Shown: positions 44,612 to 55,168 of the stretch, in pieces
Layout: each line of letters begins with the position of its first letter
Position numbering within the stretch: position 1 is the stretch's first letter
Origin: Burkholderiales bacterium
GTDB lineage: Bacteria > Pseudomonadota > Gammaproteobacteria > Burkholderiales > Burkholderiaceae_C
Length of the DNA: 64,000 nucleotides
NCBI GenBank assembly: GCA_016219375.1
Contig: JACRNC010000021.1
Location: 1-64,000 of the forward strand
Direction: 5' to 3'
Translations under genes and position numbers: made by a program
The notes under the pieces: generated by a model
Databases searched by the model: none
Seen by the model: the letters and a program-made list of their open reading frames with translations, nothing else
Told to the model about the DNA's origin: nothing

Positions 44612-45514
44612 ATGTCCGCGTCCCCACCCCTTGCCCATGCCGTCGAGACCGCCGTGCCGGCCGATGCGGCCGACGTCGCGGACCTGGCGGACGAGCTGGC
44701 CCGCGGCCTGCGCCAGCAGCGCGTGCTGCCCTATGTGGGCCCCGGCGCGCTGGCGCTGTGCGGCGGCCCCGCCGTGCCGGCCGACCCCGCCGCGCTGGCG
44801 GCCTTCATCACCGCGCGCGTGACCGTGCCGCACAAGATCCGCGGCCGGCTCACGCAGGCCGCGCAGTTCATCGAGAACTTCAAGCACCGCAAGAGCCTGG
44901 TGGCGCTGATGAACGAGGCCTTTGCCGCCACGCCCGAGCCCTCGGCCCTGCACCGCGCGCTGGCCGCTGCGGCGCCGCCGATGATCGTCTCGGCCTGGTG
45001 GGACGACACCCTGGCCGCCGCACTGCGCGGGCACGGCCCCACGCCCTGGGGCTGCGTGCAGGGGCTGAGCCAGACGGAGCACTTCGGCCGCTGGACGGGC
45101 GCCTTCGACGCCGCGGGCCAGCCGGTCCAGACCATCCCCGCCGACTGGCGCACCCTGCTCTACCAGCCCTGGGGCGCGCATGCGCCGGCAGGCAACTACC
45201 TGATCTCCGACACCGACTTCGTCGAGGTGCTCACCGAGATCGACATCCAGACGCCCATCCCGCTGGAGGTGCAGGCCCTGCGCCGCGACCGCGGCTTCCT
45301 CTTCCTGGGCATGCGCTTCGACGACCAGCTCACCCGCGGCTTCGCCCGCCAGGTGATGAAGCGATCGTGCGACCGCCACTGGGCCGTGCTGCCCGACGAG
45401 CCCACGCGCATGGAGCGCCGCTTCCTGCAGGAGCAGAACATCCAGCGCATCGCCTGCCCGCTGGCCCACTTCGCGCCGCTGCTGGAGCAGGCGCTGCAGC
45501 GGCAGCCGGTTTGA
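44612..45514 (+). CDS. SIR2-like protein of the nif cluster, degenerate active site
   Basis: A 300-residue protein with SIR2-fold landmarks: VLPYVGPGALAL (nucleotide loop), VSAWWDDTLAAAL where SIR2 proteins have a TxNYD segment, YQPWGAHAP where a KxHG is expected, and FLFLGMRFDDQL near the end. The catalytic Asn and His of sirtuins or NADase SIR2 domains thus appear replaced. It may bind NAD or ADP-ribose without cleaving it. Position at the end of the nifB operon suggests a regulatory or protective role, which is inference. Confidence 0.65.
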   Translation: MSASPPLAHAVETAVPADAADVADLADELARGLRQQRVLPYVGPGALALCGGPAVPADPAALAAFITARVTVPHKIRGRLTQAAQFIENFKHRKSLVALMNEAFAATPEPSALHRALAAAAPPMIVSAWWDDTLAAALRGHGPTPWGCVQGLSQTEHFGRWTGAFDAAGQPVQTIPADWRTLLYQPWGAHAPAGNYLISDTDFVEVLTEIDIQTPIPLEVQALRRDRGFLFLGMRFDDQLTRGFARQVMKRSCDRHWAVLPDEPTRMERRFLQEQNIQRIACPLAHFAPLLEQALQRQPV

Positions 45515-45516
45515 GG

Positions 45517-45542
45517 CGGGCGGCCGGCCACGCGGCCGCCCG
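45517..45542. terminator. GC-rich hairpin between convergent genes
   Basis: CGGGCGGCCG, loop GCCACG, CGGCCGCCCG is a perfect 10-bp stem right after the SIR2-like stop and before the convergent gene at 45587. There is no T tract, so it may be a pause or Rho-assisted site. Confidence 0.5.
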
Positions 45543-45586
45543 GCGGGATGCCGAGCGGCCGCGCCGTGCCGGCCCGCCCTCAGGCC

Positions 45587-46198
45587 TCAGACCGGCCTGT
45601 TCTCGTTGGGGTTGCGCACCGGGCCCATGAGGGCCAGGCCCTCGTCGTAGGTCAGCAGGTCGAAGGTGACGTCGAACTTCATCGCCGCATCGGCCACGGC
45701 GTCGGTCTTGCCGGCGGTGTCCAGGCGCTTGAGGTCGCCCTTGTCCAGGTAGAGCAGCTCCAGCAGCTCGTTGTAGACCGTGGCCTCGTCGATGGGCAGC
45801 ACATAGAACATGGCGCCGCGCAGCGGCACCTGCCAGCGCCGGCTCAGGTCCATGTTGTTGCAGAAGAGGAAGTACTTGCCCCCGGCGCTGAGCGCATCGC
45901 CCAGCACCTCGGCCACGTCCTTGAGGTGCTCGAAGCTCAGCAGGTAGCCGGCGAAGAACGGCAGCGTGGGGCTGCCGGCCTGGGCCACGGCGATGACCTG
46001 GTCGCAGGTCAGCTCGGGCGGGCGGGCCTCGTCGGCCAGCTGCTCGGAAAAGCGCAGCGCCAGCTCGCCGCGGAAGCCGAAGCGGCCGGGGCGGTGGGTG
46101 GGCGCCTTGAGCACCGGGTTGACGAGTCGGTGCTCGCGCTCCAGCCGCGCAAAGGCGGTCTGCTCGATCAGGGGCGGGTCAGCCAGGACGGTGCTCAT
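45587..46198 (-). CDS. Uncharacterised protein, co-transcribed with truncated haemoglobin
   Basis: A 203-residue soluble protein of mixed fold; distinctive segments are LALRFSEQLADEARPPELTC and FLFCNNMDLSRRWQVPLRG. I recognise no family. ATG 46198 follows AAGGA by 8 bases and lies 20 bases inside the end of the haemoglobin gene, so the two are coupled. The operon starts at a sigma54/NifA promoter shared with nifH, which puts this protein in the nitrogen-fixation regulon. Confidence 0.65.
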   Translation of the reverse strand: MSTVLADPPLIEQTAFARLEREHRLVNPVLKAPTHRPGRFGFRGELALRFSEQLADEARPPELTCDQVIAVAQAGSPTLPFFAGYLLSFEHLKDVAEVLGDALSAGGKYFLFCNNMDLSRRWQVPLRGAMFYVLPIDEATVYNELLELLYLDKGDLKRLDTAGKTDAVADAAMKFDVTFDLLTYDEGLALMGPVRNPNENRPV

Positions 46199-46607
46199 GA
46201 GGGCTTCCTTCGGTGTTGCGCAGGTGGTCTGCGATCTGGGTGAACGCCTGCAGCAGCTGCCGGCGCAGGTGGGCATCGGGCACGACCTCGTCCAGCGCGC
46301 CCTGCATGCAGGCCAGCCAGGCGTCGCGCTCGGCCGTGCCGATGGCGAAGGCCGCATGCCGCCGCCGCAGGCGCGGCGGGCCGCGGCGGGCGGAGTAATC
46401 GCGCGGGCCGCCCATCCATTCGCACAGGTAGTCGTGCAGCACGCGGCGCGTGGGGCCCAGGTCGGCCTCGTGCATCGCGCGGATGCCGGCGGCCTGGGGC
46501 AGCGTGTCCATGCGGCGGTAGAAGGCCGTGACCAGCCGCTCGATGGCCGGCGCACCGCCGATCTGGCGGAAGTGCGGGTTGGCCTCGGCGGCGACGGGCG
46601 GCTTCAT
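46179..46607 (-). CDS. Truncated haemoglobin (group II-like)
   Basis: About 142 residues. GGAPAIERLVTAFYRRMDTL, LCEWMGGPRDYSARRGPPRL and ERDAWLACMQGAL follow the 2-on-2 truncated globin fold; the W-M-G-G-P stretch is typical of group II. In the usual GHP-type segment this protein has GPP, so the residue after Gly is Pro rather than His; the haem ligand is expected elsewhere in that helix and should be checked. Start: ATGs at 46631, 46619 and 46607 come from a 12-base repeat. The promoter at 46643-46658 would begin transcription near 46632, so 46607 is favoured. It could bind O2 or NO to shield nitrogenase. Confidence 0.75.
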   Translation of the reverse strand: MKPPVAAEANPHFRQIGGAPAIERLVTAFYRRMDTLPQAAGIRAMHEADLGPTRRVLHDYLCEWMGGPRDYSARRGPPRLRRRHAAFAIGTAERDAWLACMQGALDEVVPDAHLRRQLLQAFTQIADHLRNTEGSPHEHRPG

Positions 46608-46642
46608 GCCATTGGTCATGCCATCGGTCATGCCGCTGGTTC
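46607..46642. repeat. Three 12-base repeats supplying three in-frame starts
   Basis: Three imperfect copies of CATGCCATTGGT lie between the minus-strand promoter and the haemoglobin gene. Each gives an in-phase ATG (46631, 46619, 46607). Their number may alter leader length or start use. Confidence 0.6.
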
Positions 46643-46658
46643 TGCAACGTCCGTACCA
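46643..46658 (-). promoter_or_regulatory. Sigma54 promoter of the haemoglobin operon
   Basis: On the minus strand TGGTACGGACGTTGCA matches TGGCACG-N4-TTGCA with one change, GG and GC 10 bases apart. It points away from nifH and shares the NifA site at 46805-46820. Confidence 0.75.
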
Positions 46659-46804
46659 CGCGGCGCGCGGCACGCGCTGCAGCCGGCGGCACCAGGCCCG
46701 TTGCGCCCTGAGCCGCGGTGCCTTCTCGGTGCTGCCTCACGCCGCGCCGGGCCTGCCCATGCGGCCGCTGCAGGTGGTGGGCTTGCCGACGCGGCTGCGG
46801 CTTT

Positions 46805-46820
46805 TGTCGGGTTCCGCACA
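46805..46820. promoter_or_regulatory. NifA upstream activator site between divergent promoters
   Basis: TGT-CGGGTTCCGC-ACA is an exact TGT-N10-ACA site. It lies about 130 bases upstream of the nifH -24 box and about 147 upstream of the haemoglobin -24 box. The motif is symmetric, so one NifA site can serve both. No gene is seen in the rest of 46659-47098. Confidence 0.8.
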
Positions 46821-46950
46821 AGGCCGCGGGCATCGGTGGACGGGCCCGCAGCAGGCCGCCGACCGGCCGCGTCCATGCGGCGGCCTACAGAGGAAAAACC
46901 GCTGCCCCTGGCCCTGCCCACGCAGGCTGCGATGAGGGCAGGCCGGCGCG

Positions 46951-46966
46951 TGGCACGGGCTTTGCG
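46951..46966 (+). promoter_or_regulatory. Sigma54 promoter of nifHDK
   Basis: TGGCACGGGCTTTGCG matches TGGCACG-N4-TTGC fully. It is 132 bases before nifH, leaving a leader of about 120 bases. Confidence 0.9.
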
Positions 46967-47077
46967 GTAACAGGCCGGCGCGGACCATGTCTTGCCGAAG
47001 CGTGGCTGAAGACGAAGACCCATAAAGGCACACCAGGCTGCATCCAGGCGCTCCAGCTGAACCTCAATCCACCTTGA

Positions 47078-47983
<906 letters not shown>

Positions 47984-48070
47984 TACCTGCGCGGCGCGCC
48001 CCCGGCATGCGCAGGGCCCGCCCTGCCGTGCCGGTGGCCCGCACCAGCCGCCCCACGACAGGAGCACACC

Positions 48071-49525
48071 ATGAGCATCACGGTTGAAGAGCACAAGGCC
48101 GCCAACAAGGCGCTGATCGACGAGGTCCTGAAGGCCTATCCCGAGAAGATGGCCAAGAAGCGGGCCAAGCACCTGGGCAGCTACGAGTCGGGCAAGCCCG
48201 ACTGCGGCGTCAAGTCCAACATCAAGTCGCTGCCGGGCGTGATGACCATCCGCGGCTGTGCCTATGCCGGCTCCAAGGGCGTGGTCTGGGGCCCCATCAA
48301 GGACATGATCCACATCAGCCACGGCCCGGTGGGCTGCGGCCAGTACTCCTGGGCGGCGCGGCGCAACTACTACATCGGCGTCACCGGCGTGGACACCTTC
48401 GTGACCATGCAGTTCACGTCGGACTTCCAGGAGAAGGACATCGTCTTCGGCGGCGACAAGAAGCTCGACAAGATCATCGACGAGATCCAGGAGCTCTTCC
48501 CGCTGAACAAGGGCATCTCCATCCAGAGCGAGTGCCCCATCGGCCTGATCGGCGACGACATCGAGGCCGTGAGCAAGAAGAAGAGCAAGGAGCACGGCAA
48601 CCACACCATCATACCGGTGCGCTGCGAGGGCTTCCGCGGCGTGAGCCAGTCGCTGGGCCACCACATCGCCAACGACGCCATCCGCGACTGGGTGTTCGAG
48701 GGCAAGACGGCCAAGCCGCGCGAGTTCGAGGCCACGCCCTACGACGTGGCCATCATCGGCGACTACAACATCGGCGGCGACGCCTGGTCCAGCCGCATCC
48801 TGCTGGAGGAGATGGGCCTGCGCGTGGTGGCGCAGTGGTCGGGCGACGGCACCATCGCCGAGCTGGAGAACACGCCCAAGGCCAAGCTCAACGTCCTGCA
48901 CTGCTACCGGTCGATGAACTACATCAGCCGGCACATGGAGGAGAAGTACGGCATCCCCTGGGTGGAATACAACTTCTTCGGCCCCACGCAGATCGAGAAG
49001 TCGCTGCGCGAGATCGCGGCCCACTTCGACGAGACCATCCAGGCCAAGGCCGAGGAGGTCATCGCAAAGTACAAGCCGCTGATGCAGGCGGTGATCGACA
49101 AGTACAAGCCGCGCCTGCAGGGCAAGAAGGTGATGCTCTTCGTCGGCGGCCTGCGCCCGCGCCACGTCATCGGCGCCTACGAGGACCTGGGCATGGAGGT
49201 GGTGGGCACCGGCTACGAGTTCGGCCACAACGACGACTACCAGCGCACCACCCACTACATCAAGGACGGCACGCTGATCTACGACGACGTGACCGGCTAC
49301 GAGTTCGAGAAGTTCGTCGAGAAGGTGCAGCCCGACCTGATCGGCTCGGGCATCAAGGAGAAGTACGTCTTCCAGAAGATGGGCGTGCCCTTCCGCCAGA
49401 TGCACAGCTGGGACTACTCCGGCCCCTATCACGGCTACGACGGCTTTGCCATCTTCGCGCGCGACATGGACATGGCCATCAGCAGCCCGATCTGGGGCCT
49501 GACCAAGGCGCCCTGGAAGAACTGA
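48071..49525 (+). CDS. nifD: Nitrogenase MoFe protein alpha chain
   Basis: A 484-residue subunit holding the FeMo cofactor and half the P-cluster. [17 protein letters not shown] and [18 protein letters not shown] hold P-cluster cysteines; [20 protein letters not shown] is near the cofactor; [20 protein letters not shown] has the histidine ligand region. All are of the Mo type, not V or Fe-only. It starts 87 bp after nifH with AGGAG. Confidence 0.98.
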   Translation: MSITVEEHKAANKALIDEVLKAYPEKMAKKRAKHLGSYESGKPDCGVKSNIKSLPGVMTIRGCAYAGSKGVVWGPIKDMIHISHGPVGCGQYSWAARRNYYIGVTGVDTFVTMQFTSDFQEKDIVFGGDKKLDKIIDEIQELFPLNKGISIQSECPIGLIGDDIEAVSKKKSKEHGNHTIIPVRCEGFRGVSQSLGHHIANDAIRDWVFEGKTAKPREFEATPYDVAIIGDYNIGGDAWSSRILLEEMGLRVVAQWSGDGTIAELENTPKAKLNVLHCYRSMNYISRHMEEKYGIPWVEYNFFGPTQIEKSLREIAAHFDETIQAKAEEVIAKYKPLMQAVIDKYKPRLQGKKVMLFVGGLRPRHVIGAYEDLGMEVVGTGYEFGHNDDYQRTTHYIKDGTLIYDDVTGYEFEKFVEKVQPDLIGSGIKEKYVFQKMGVPFRQMHSWDYSGPYHGYDGFAIFARDMDMAISSPIWGLTKAPWKN

Positions 49526-49603
49526 CCACCCGATCCCGCAGGCCCCGCGGGCACCGCCCCGGGGCCGGCTTCGACCCGCACCCCGATCCGCTAGGAGATC
49601 ACC

Positions 49604-51160
49604 ATGCCGCAAAGCGCCGAGAAGGTCCTGGACCACGAGCACCTGTTCCGCGAGCCGGAGTACCGCTCCATGCTCGAAGCCAAGAAGGCCTTCGAGTTCA
49701 ACCATGACGACGAACGCATCCGCGAGATCGCCCAGTGGACGCGCACGCCGCAGTACAAGGAAAAGAACTTCGCCCGCGAGGCGCTGACGGTCAACCCGGC
49801 CAAGGCCTGCCAGCCGCTGGGCGCGGTCTTCGTGGCCAACGGCTTTGCCAGGACGATGAGCTTCGTGCACGGCTCGCAGGGCTGCGTGGCCTACTACCGC
49901 TCGCACTTCAGCCGGCACTTCAAGGAGCCGACATCCTGCGTGTCGTCGTCGATGACCGAGGACGCGGCCGTGTTCGGCGGCCTCAACAACATGATCGACG
50001 GGCTGGCCAACACCTACAGCCTCTATCAGCCCGAGATGATCGCGGTGTCCACCACCTGCATGGCCGAGGTGATCGGCGACGACCTGGACGCCTTCATCAA
50101 GAACGCCAAGCAGAAGGGCTCGGTGCCGGCGGACTTCGACGTGCCGTTCGCGCACACGCCGGCCTTCGTGGGCAGCCACGTCACCGGCTACGACAACGCG
50201 CTGCTGGGCATCCTCAAGCACTTCTGGGACGGCAAGTCCGGCACGGCCGAGCCGCTGACCCGCGTGCCCGATGAGAGCATCAACTTCATCGGCGGCTTCG
50301 ACGGCTTCGTCGTCGGCAACATGAAGGAGATCCGCCGCATCTTCGGCCTGTTCGGCATCGAGCACACGGTGCTGTGCGACCCGTCGGGCGTGTGGGACAC
50401 GCCCACCGACGGCACCTTCCGCATGTACGAGGGCGGCACGACCAAGGCGGAGGTGGAGCGCGCGCTGCATGCCAAGGCCACCATCGTCTTCCAGGAGTTC
50501 TGCTGCGAGAAGACCGCCAAGTACCTGCGCGAGAAGGGCCAGGAGGTGGTGGTGCTCAACTGCCCGGTGGGCGTGGCCGGCACCGACGAGTTCGTCATGG
50601 CCCTCTCCCGCCTGAGCGGCAAGCCGGTGCCCGCGCAGCTGGAGAAGGAGCGCGGCCAGCTGGTCGATGCGATGGCCGACAGCCAGGCCCACCTGCACGG
50701 CAAGCGCTACGCGCTCTACGGCGACCCGGACCAGATGCTGGGCCTGGCGAAGTTCCTGCTGGAGCTGGGCGCCGAGCCGGCCCACGTGCTGTCCACCAAC
50801 GGCGGCGACGAATGGGCGCAGCGGCTGCAGGCGGCCTTCGACGCCTCGCCCTACGGCGCGGGCTGCAAGGCCTATCCCAAGCGCGACCTGTGGCACCTGC
50901 GCTCGCTGCTGCACACCGAGCCGGTGGACTTCCTGATCGGCAACACCTATGGCAAGTACCTGGAGCGCGACACCGGCACGCCGCTGATCCGCATGGTGTT
51001 CCCGATCTTCGACCGCCACCACTACCACCGCTGGCCCACCTGGGGCTACGAGGGCGGGCTGCGCACGCTGGTGATGCTGCTCGACGAGTACTTCGAGACG
51101 CTGGACGCCAACACCATCGTGCCCGGCAAGACCGACTACTCCTACGACATCATCCGCTGA
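49604..51160 (+). CDS. nifK: Nitrogenase MoFe protein beta chain
   Basis: A 518-residue beta subunit. [20 protein letters not shown] and [20 protein letters not shown] carry its P-cluster cysteines, and [13 protein letters not shown] the third. The N-terminal extension (about 60 residues before the first motif) is of normal group I length. AGGAG precedes ATG 49604. It forms the alpha2beta2 tetramer with NifD. Confidence 0.98.
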   Translation: MPQSAEKVLDHEHLFREPEYRSMLEAKKAFEFNHDDERIREIAQWTRTPQYKEKNFAREALTVNPAKACQPLGAVFVANGFARTMSFVHGSQGCVAYYRSHFSRHFKEPTSCVSSSMTEDAAVFGGLNNMIDGLANTYSLYQPEMIAVSTTCMAEVIGDDLDAFIKNAKQKGSVPADFDVPFAHTPAFVGSHVTGYDNALLGILKHFWDGKSGTAEPLTRVPDESINFIGGFDGFVVGNMKEIRRIFGLFGIEHTVLCDPSGVWDTPTDGTFRMYEGGTTKAEVERALHAKATIVFQEFCCEKTAKYLREKGQEVVVLNCPVGVAGTDEFVMALSRLSGKPVPAQLEKERGQLVDAMADSQAHLHGKRYALYGDPDQMLGLAKFLLELGAEPAHVLSTNGGDEWAQRLQAAFDASPYGAGCKAYPKRDLWHLRSLLHTEPVDFLIGNTYGKYLERDTGTPLIRMVFPIFDRHHYHRWPTWGYEGGLRTLVMLLDEYFETLDANTIVPGKTDYSYDIIR

Positions 51161-51225
51161 CAGCGGCCCGGCACCGGCGGCCTGCACGGGCTGCCGGCGC
51201 CCCACCCAGCCCCGAGGCGCCCACC

Positions 51226-52821
51226 ATGTCGGCATCGCTGCAGAGCAGGATCGCGCAGGTCTTCGACGAGCCGGGTTGCGAGCACAACCAGGCCAAGTCC
51301 GACAAGGCGCGCAAGAAGGGCTGCACCAGGCAGCTCACGCCCGGCGCGGCGGCCGGCGGCTGCGCCTTCGACGGCGCCAAGATCGCGCTGCAGCCCATCG
51401 TGGACGTGGCCCACCTGGTGCACGGCCCCATCGCCTGCGAAGGCAACTCCTGGGACAACCGGCACAGCGCCTCATCGGGGCCGCAGCTCTACCGCACCGG
51501 CCTGACCACCGACATCGGCGAGCTCGACGTGATCCACGGCGGCGAGAAGCGGCTGCTGCGCGCCATCCGCCAGGTGATCGAGCAGCACGACCCGCCGGCG
51601 GTCTTCGTCTACCAGACCTGCGTCACCGCGCTGATCGGCGACGACATCGAGGCCGTGTGCAGGCGCGCCGCCGAGAAGTTCGGCAAGCCGGTCATCCCGA
51701 TCAACAGCCCGGGCTTCGCCGGCCCCAAGAACCTGGGCAACAAGCTGGGCGGCGAGGCGCTGCTGGAGCACGTGATCGGCACGCAGGAGCCCGAGCTGAC
51801 CACGCCGACCGACATCAACATCATCGGCGAGTACAACCTGTCGGGCGAGCTGTGGCAGGTGCGCCCGCTGCTGGACGCGATGGGCGTGCGCGTGCTGTCG
51901 TGCATCTCGGGCGACGGCCGCTATGCCGAGGTGGCGGCCAGCCACCGGGCGCGCGTGAACATGATGGTGTGCTCCAAGTCGATGATCAACATCGCCACGC
52001 GCATGCAGCAGCGCTGGGGCATCCCGTACTTCGAAGGCTCGTTCTACGGCATCGAGGACATGAACGACACGCTGCGCACCATCGCCCGCATGCTGGTGGA
52101 GCGCGGGGCCGATGCCGCGCTGATCGAGCGCACCGAGCGGCTGGTGCAGGCCGAGTCCGCCCGCGCCTGGGCGCGCATCGCCGGCTATCGCCAGCGCCTG
52201 CAGGGCCGGCGGGTGCTGCTGATCACCGGCGGCGTCAAGTCGTGGTCGGTGGTCGCGGCGCTGCAGGAGGCGGGGCTGGAGGTGGTGGGCACCAGCGTGA
52301 AGAAGTCCACCCGCGAGGACAAGGAGCGCATCAAGGAGATCATGGGCCTGCAGTCCGACGACAGCGCGCACATGATCGACGACATGACCCCGCGCGAGAT
52401 GTACGCCATGCTGCGCGACGCGCGGGCCGACATCATGCTCAGCGGCGGGCGCTCGCAGTTCGTCGCGCTCAAGGCGCGCATGCCCTGGCTGGACATCAAC
52501 CAGGAGCGCCACCACGCCTATGCCGGCTACGAGGGCATGGTGCGGCTGGTGGAGGAAATCGACCGCGCACTGTCCAACCCGGTGTGGCAGCAGGTGCGCC
52601 TGCCCGCACCGTGGGATGCGGCGGCACTGCCGCAGACGGCGGACACCCCAGCGGCCGACACTCCTGAGGCCGACATCCCTGCAGCCCACGCACGGCCGGC
52701 CCACACGCCGCTTGCCGATCCCCGCCAGCCCGCCTTCCAGGCCCTGGCCACGGCCACCGTCAAGGCGCTGGCCCTGGATGCCGAGCTGGTGGCGGACGAG
52801 CCCGCCGCCGAGCCGGCCTGA
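51226..52821 (+). CDS. nifE: FeMo-cofactor scaffold subunit NifE
   Basis: A 531-residue NifD homologue that with NifN matures NifB-co into FeMo cofactor. The N-terminus has CTRQLTPGAAAGGCAFDGA; HGPIACEGNSWDNR and NIIGEYNLSGELWQVRPL are family motifs. The core ends near residue 460. The last ~70 residues are an Ala/Pro/Asp/Thr-rich tail containing ADTPAADTPEADIPAAHA, longer than usual for NifE and probably disordered. It starts 65 bp after nifK. Confidence 0.96.
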   Translation: MSASLQSRIAQVFDEPGCEHNQAKSDKARKKGCTRQLTPGAAAGGCAFDGAKIALQPIVDVAHLVHGPIACEGNSWDNRHSASSGPQLYRTGLTTDIGELDVIHGGEKRLLRAIRQVIEQHDPPAVFVYQTCVTALIGDDIEAVCRRAAEKFGKPVIPINSPGFAGPKNLGNKLGGEALLEHVIGTQEPELTTPTDINIIGEYNLSGELWQVRPLLDAMGVRVLSCISGDGRYAEVAASHRARVNMMVCSKSMINIATRMQQRWGIPYFEGSFYGIEDMNDTLRTIARMLVERGADAALIERTERLVQAESARAWARIAGYRQRLQGRRVLLITGGVKSWSVVAALQEAGLEVVGTSVKKSTREDKERIKEIMGLQSDDSAHMIDDMTPREMYAMLRDARADIMLSGGRSQFVALKARMPWLDINQERHHAYAGYEGMVRLVEEIDRALSNPVWQQVRLPAPWDAAALPQTADTPAADTPEADIPAAHARPAHTPLADPRQPAFQALATATVKALALDAELVADEPAAEPA

Positions 52822-52848
52822 CCGCCGCCGGCACCCGGAGCACGCACC

Positions 52849-54252
52849 GTGGCCACCGTCGTCGAATCGCGCAAGGCCTGCGCCGTCAACCCGCTGCGCA
52901 TGAGCGCACCGCTGGGCGCCAGCCTGGCCTTCATGGGGCTGGACGCCACCATGCCGGTGATGCACGGCTCGCAGGGCTGCACGTCGTTTGCGCTGGTGCT
53001 CATGGTGCGCCACTTCAAGGAGGCCATCCCGCTGCAGACCACGGCGATGAACGAGGTCACCACCATCCTGGGCGGCACCGAGAACCTGGAGCAGGCGCTG
53101 CTCAACATCCGCAAGCGCGCCCAGCCGCGGCTGATCGCCATCTGCTCCACCGGCCTGACCGAGACCAAGGGCGACGACGTCGAGGGCGACCTGCGGCTGA
53201 TCCGCCAGCGCCACCCGGAGCTGGCCGACACCGCCGTGCTCTACGTGTCCACGCCCGACTACGTCGGCGGCCTCGAAGACGGCTGGGCGCTGGCCGCGCG
53301 GGCCGTCGTCGAGCAGCTGGCCGGCGTCGATGGGCCGCCCCAGGCCGACCAGATCACCGTGCTGCCCGGCTGCCACCTGACGCCCGGCGACATCGACGAG
53401 CTGCGCGAGCTGATCGAGGCCTTCGGCCTGCGGCCGGTGTTCGTGCCGGACCTCTCGCGCTCGCTGGACGGCCACATCCCCCCGGACTGGCGCGGCACCA
53501 CGCTGGGCGGCACCACGCTCGACGAGCTGCGCGGCTGCGGGCGCTCGGCGCTGACCCTGGCCATCGGCGAGCACATGCGCCCGGCCGCGCAGGCGCTGCA
53601 CGCGCGCGGCGGCCCGCCGGTGGAGGTGCTGGACCGGCTCACCGGCCTGGCGCCCTGCGACCGGCTGATGCAGATCCTCTGCGGCGTCAGCGGCCGGCCG
53701 GTGCCCGAGCGGCTGCGCCGCCAGCGCAGCCGGCTGCTGGACGCCATGCTGGATGCGCACTTCCACACCGGCGGCCGGCGCCTGGCCCTGGCAGCCGAGC
53801 CCGACCTGCTGCTGGCCGTGGGCGCCACCCTGGCCGAGGTGGGCGCGCAGCTGGCCTGCGTGATCGCACCGCAGGCCTCGCCCGCGCTGGAGCGCATCCC
53901 GGCCGAGCGCGTGCTCATCGGCGACCTGGGCGACCTGGAGGCCGGCGCGGCCGGCTGCGACCTGCTGCTGACCCACTCGCATGGCCGGCAGGCGGCCGAG
54001 CGCCTGGGCAAGCCGCTGCTGCGCATCGGCTTTCCGCTGTTCGACCGCATCGGCAACGCGCACCGCGTGAGCGTGGGCTACCGCGGCACGCGCAACCTGA
54101 TCGTGGAGGTGGCCAACCTGATGATCGACGCCCTCCCCCACGCCGGCCCCGGGGACTGGCCGCTGCCGCCCTCCACGCTGGACGCCCTGGGCCTGCCCGC
54201 CGGGCCCGCACCCGCCGCGCAAGCGGCCCCCACCGCAGGAGTGCCGACATGA
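52849..54252 (+). CDS. nifN: FeMo-cofactor scaffold subunit NifN
   Basis: A 467-residue NifK homologue, partner of NifE. Start GTG 52849 follows CGGAG. KACAVNPLRMSAPLGASLAF and MHGSQGCTSFALVLMVRHFK match NifN, and STGLTETKGDDVEGDL the next conserved block. It overlaps nifX by ATGA. Confidence 0.96.
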   Translation: MATVVESRKACAVNPLRMSAPLGASLAFMGLDATMPVMHGSQGCTSFALVLMVRHFKEAIPLQTTAMNEVTTILGGTENLEQALLNIRKRAQPRLIAICSTGLTETKGDDVEGDLRLIRQRHPELADTAVLYVSTPDYVGGLEDGWALAARAVVEQLAGVDGPPQADQITVLPGCHLTPGDIDELRELIEAFGLRPVFVPDLSRSLDGHIPPDWRGTTLGGTTLDELRGCGRSALTLAIGEHMRPAAQALHARGGPPVEVLDRLTGLAPCDRLMQILCGVSGRPVPERLRRQRSRLLDAMLDAHFHTGGRRLALAAEPDLLLAVGATLAEVGAQLACVIAPQASPALERIPAERVLIGDLGDLEAGAAGCDLLLTHSHGRQAAERLGKPLLRIGFPLFDRIGNAHRVSVGYRGTRNLIVEVANLMIDALPHAGPGDWPLPPSTLDALGLPAGPAPAAQAAPTAGVPT

Positions 54253-54668
54253 AGGTCGCCTTCGCCACCCAGGACCGCCAGCGCATCGACGCGCACTTCG
54301 GCTGGGCCCGCAACCTCGCCATCTACGACGTGCGGCCCGACGGCTACGAGTTCGTCGCCAACGTGGAGTTCGGCGGCAAGCTCGAAGAAGACGGCGACGA
54401 GGACAAGCTCGCGCCCAAGCTGGAAGCCATCGCCGACTGCGCCATCCTGTACGTGGCGGCCATCGGCGGCTCGGGCGCGGCGCGCGTGGTGGCGCAGAAG
54501 ATCCACCCGATCAAGGTGCCCCAGCCCGAGCCCATCCTGGACGTGCTCGACAAGCTGCAGGCCGTGCTGCGCGGCACGCCGCCGCCGTGGCTGCGCAAGG
54601 CGCTGGCCAAGGGCCGGCACGCCGATCCCCACCGTTTCGAGGACGAAGACGAGGCCACCCATGACTGA
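54249..54668 (+). CDS. nifX: NifX
   Basis: A 139-residue cofactor-carrier protein. [20 protein letters not shown], then [20 protein letters not shown] match the NifX/NafY domain, also seen fused in NifB. It binds NifB-co or VK cluster between NifB and NifEN. It overlaps both its neighbours. Confidence 0.95.
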   Translation: MKVAFATQDRQRIDAHFGWARNLAIYDVRPDGYEFVANVEFGGKLEEDGDEDKLAPKLEAIADCAILYVAAIGGSGAARVVAQKIHPIKVPQPEPILDVLDKLQAVLRGTPPPWLRKALAKGRHADPHRFEDEDEATHD

Positions 54669-55155
54669 GACCGCCATCCCGGCACAGGACACGGCCGCGT
54701 CCGCCGACGAGGCCGCCCTGGCCACCCCCTTTGTGCGCGAGCTCGTCAAGATGCTGCGCGCCCAGGACACGCACGGCCAGTGGGACGGCAAGCCCGATGC
54801 CGCCCTGCTCAAGCCCTATGTGCTCACGCCCGAGGAGCGCCGGGCCATCCCCATCATCGGCGACCCCGACCCGGAGACGCTGTGGCGGCTGGAGCTCTTC
54901 TACAACGCCGTGGGCGTGGCCGTGGAGCGGGCCACCGGCAACATGGTCACGCCCATGTCCCGCATGAGCCACGAGGGCTTCGGCCGCACGGTGCTGATCG
55001 CCGGCCGGCTGATCGTGGTCAACAAGCAGCTGCGCGACGTGCACCGCTTCGGCTTCGCCTCGCTGGCCAGGCTGGCCGAGGCCGGCGGCAAGCTGGTGGA
55101 CGACGCCATCGCCATGATCCGCAGCTGGCCCGAGGTGGCCAACTACGGTGCCTGA
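54661..55155 (+). CDS. NifX-associated protein (DUF269)
   Basis: A 164-residue protein. [30 protein letters not shown]-type helix and [20 protein letters not shown] match the DUF269 family found right after nifX in most Mo-diazotrophs. A role in FeMo-co handling is assumed. It overlaps nifX by 8 bases. Confidence 0.93.
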   Translation: MTETAIPAQDTAASADEAALATPFVRELVKMLRAQDTHGQWDGKPDAALLKPYVLTPEERRAIPIIGDPDPETLWRLELFYNAVGVAVERATGNMVTPMSRMSHEGFGRTVLIAGRLIVVNKQLRDVHRFGFASLARLAEAGGKLVDDAIAMIRSWPEVANYGA

Positions 55156-55168
55156 GCAGGAGCACGCC

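Noticed and set aside
45587-46555. One fused gene covering the unknown protein and part of the globin
   Set aside because: The upstream part is the globin read in the wrong frame; ATG 46198 has its own ribosome-binding site.
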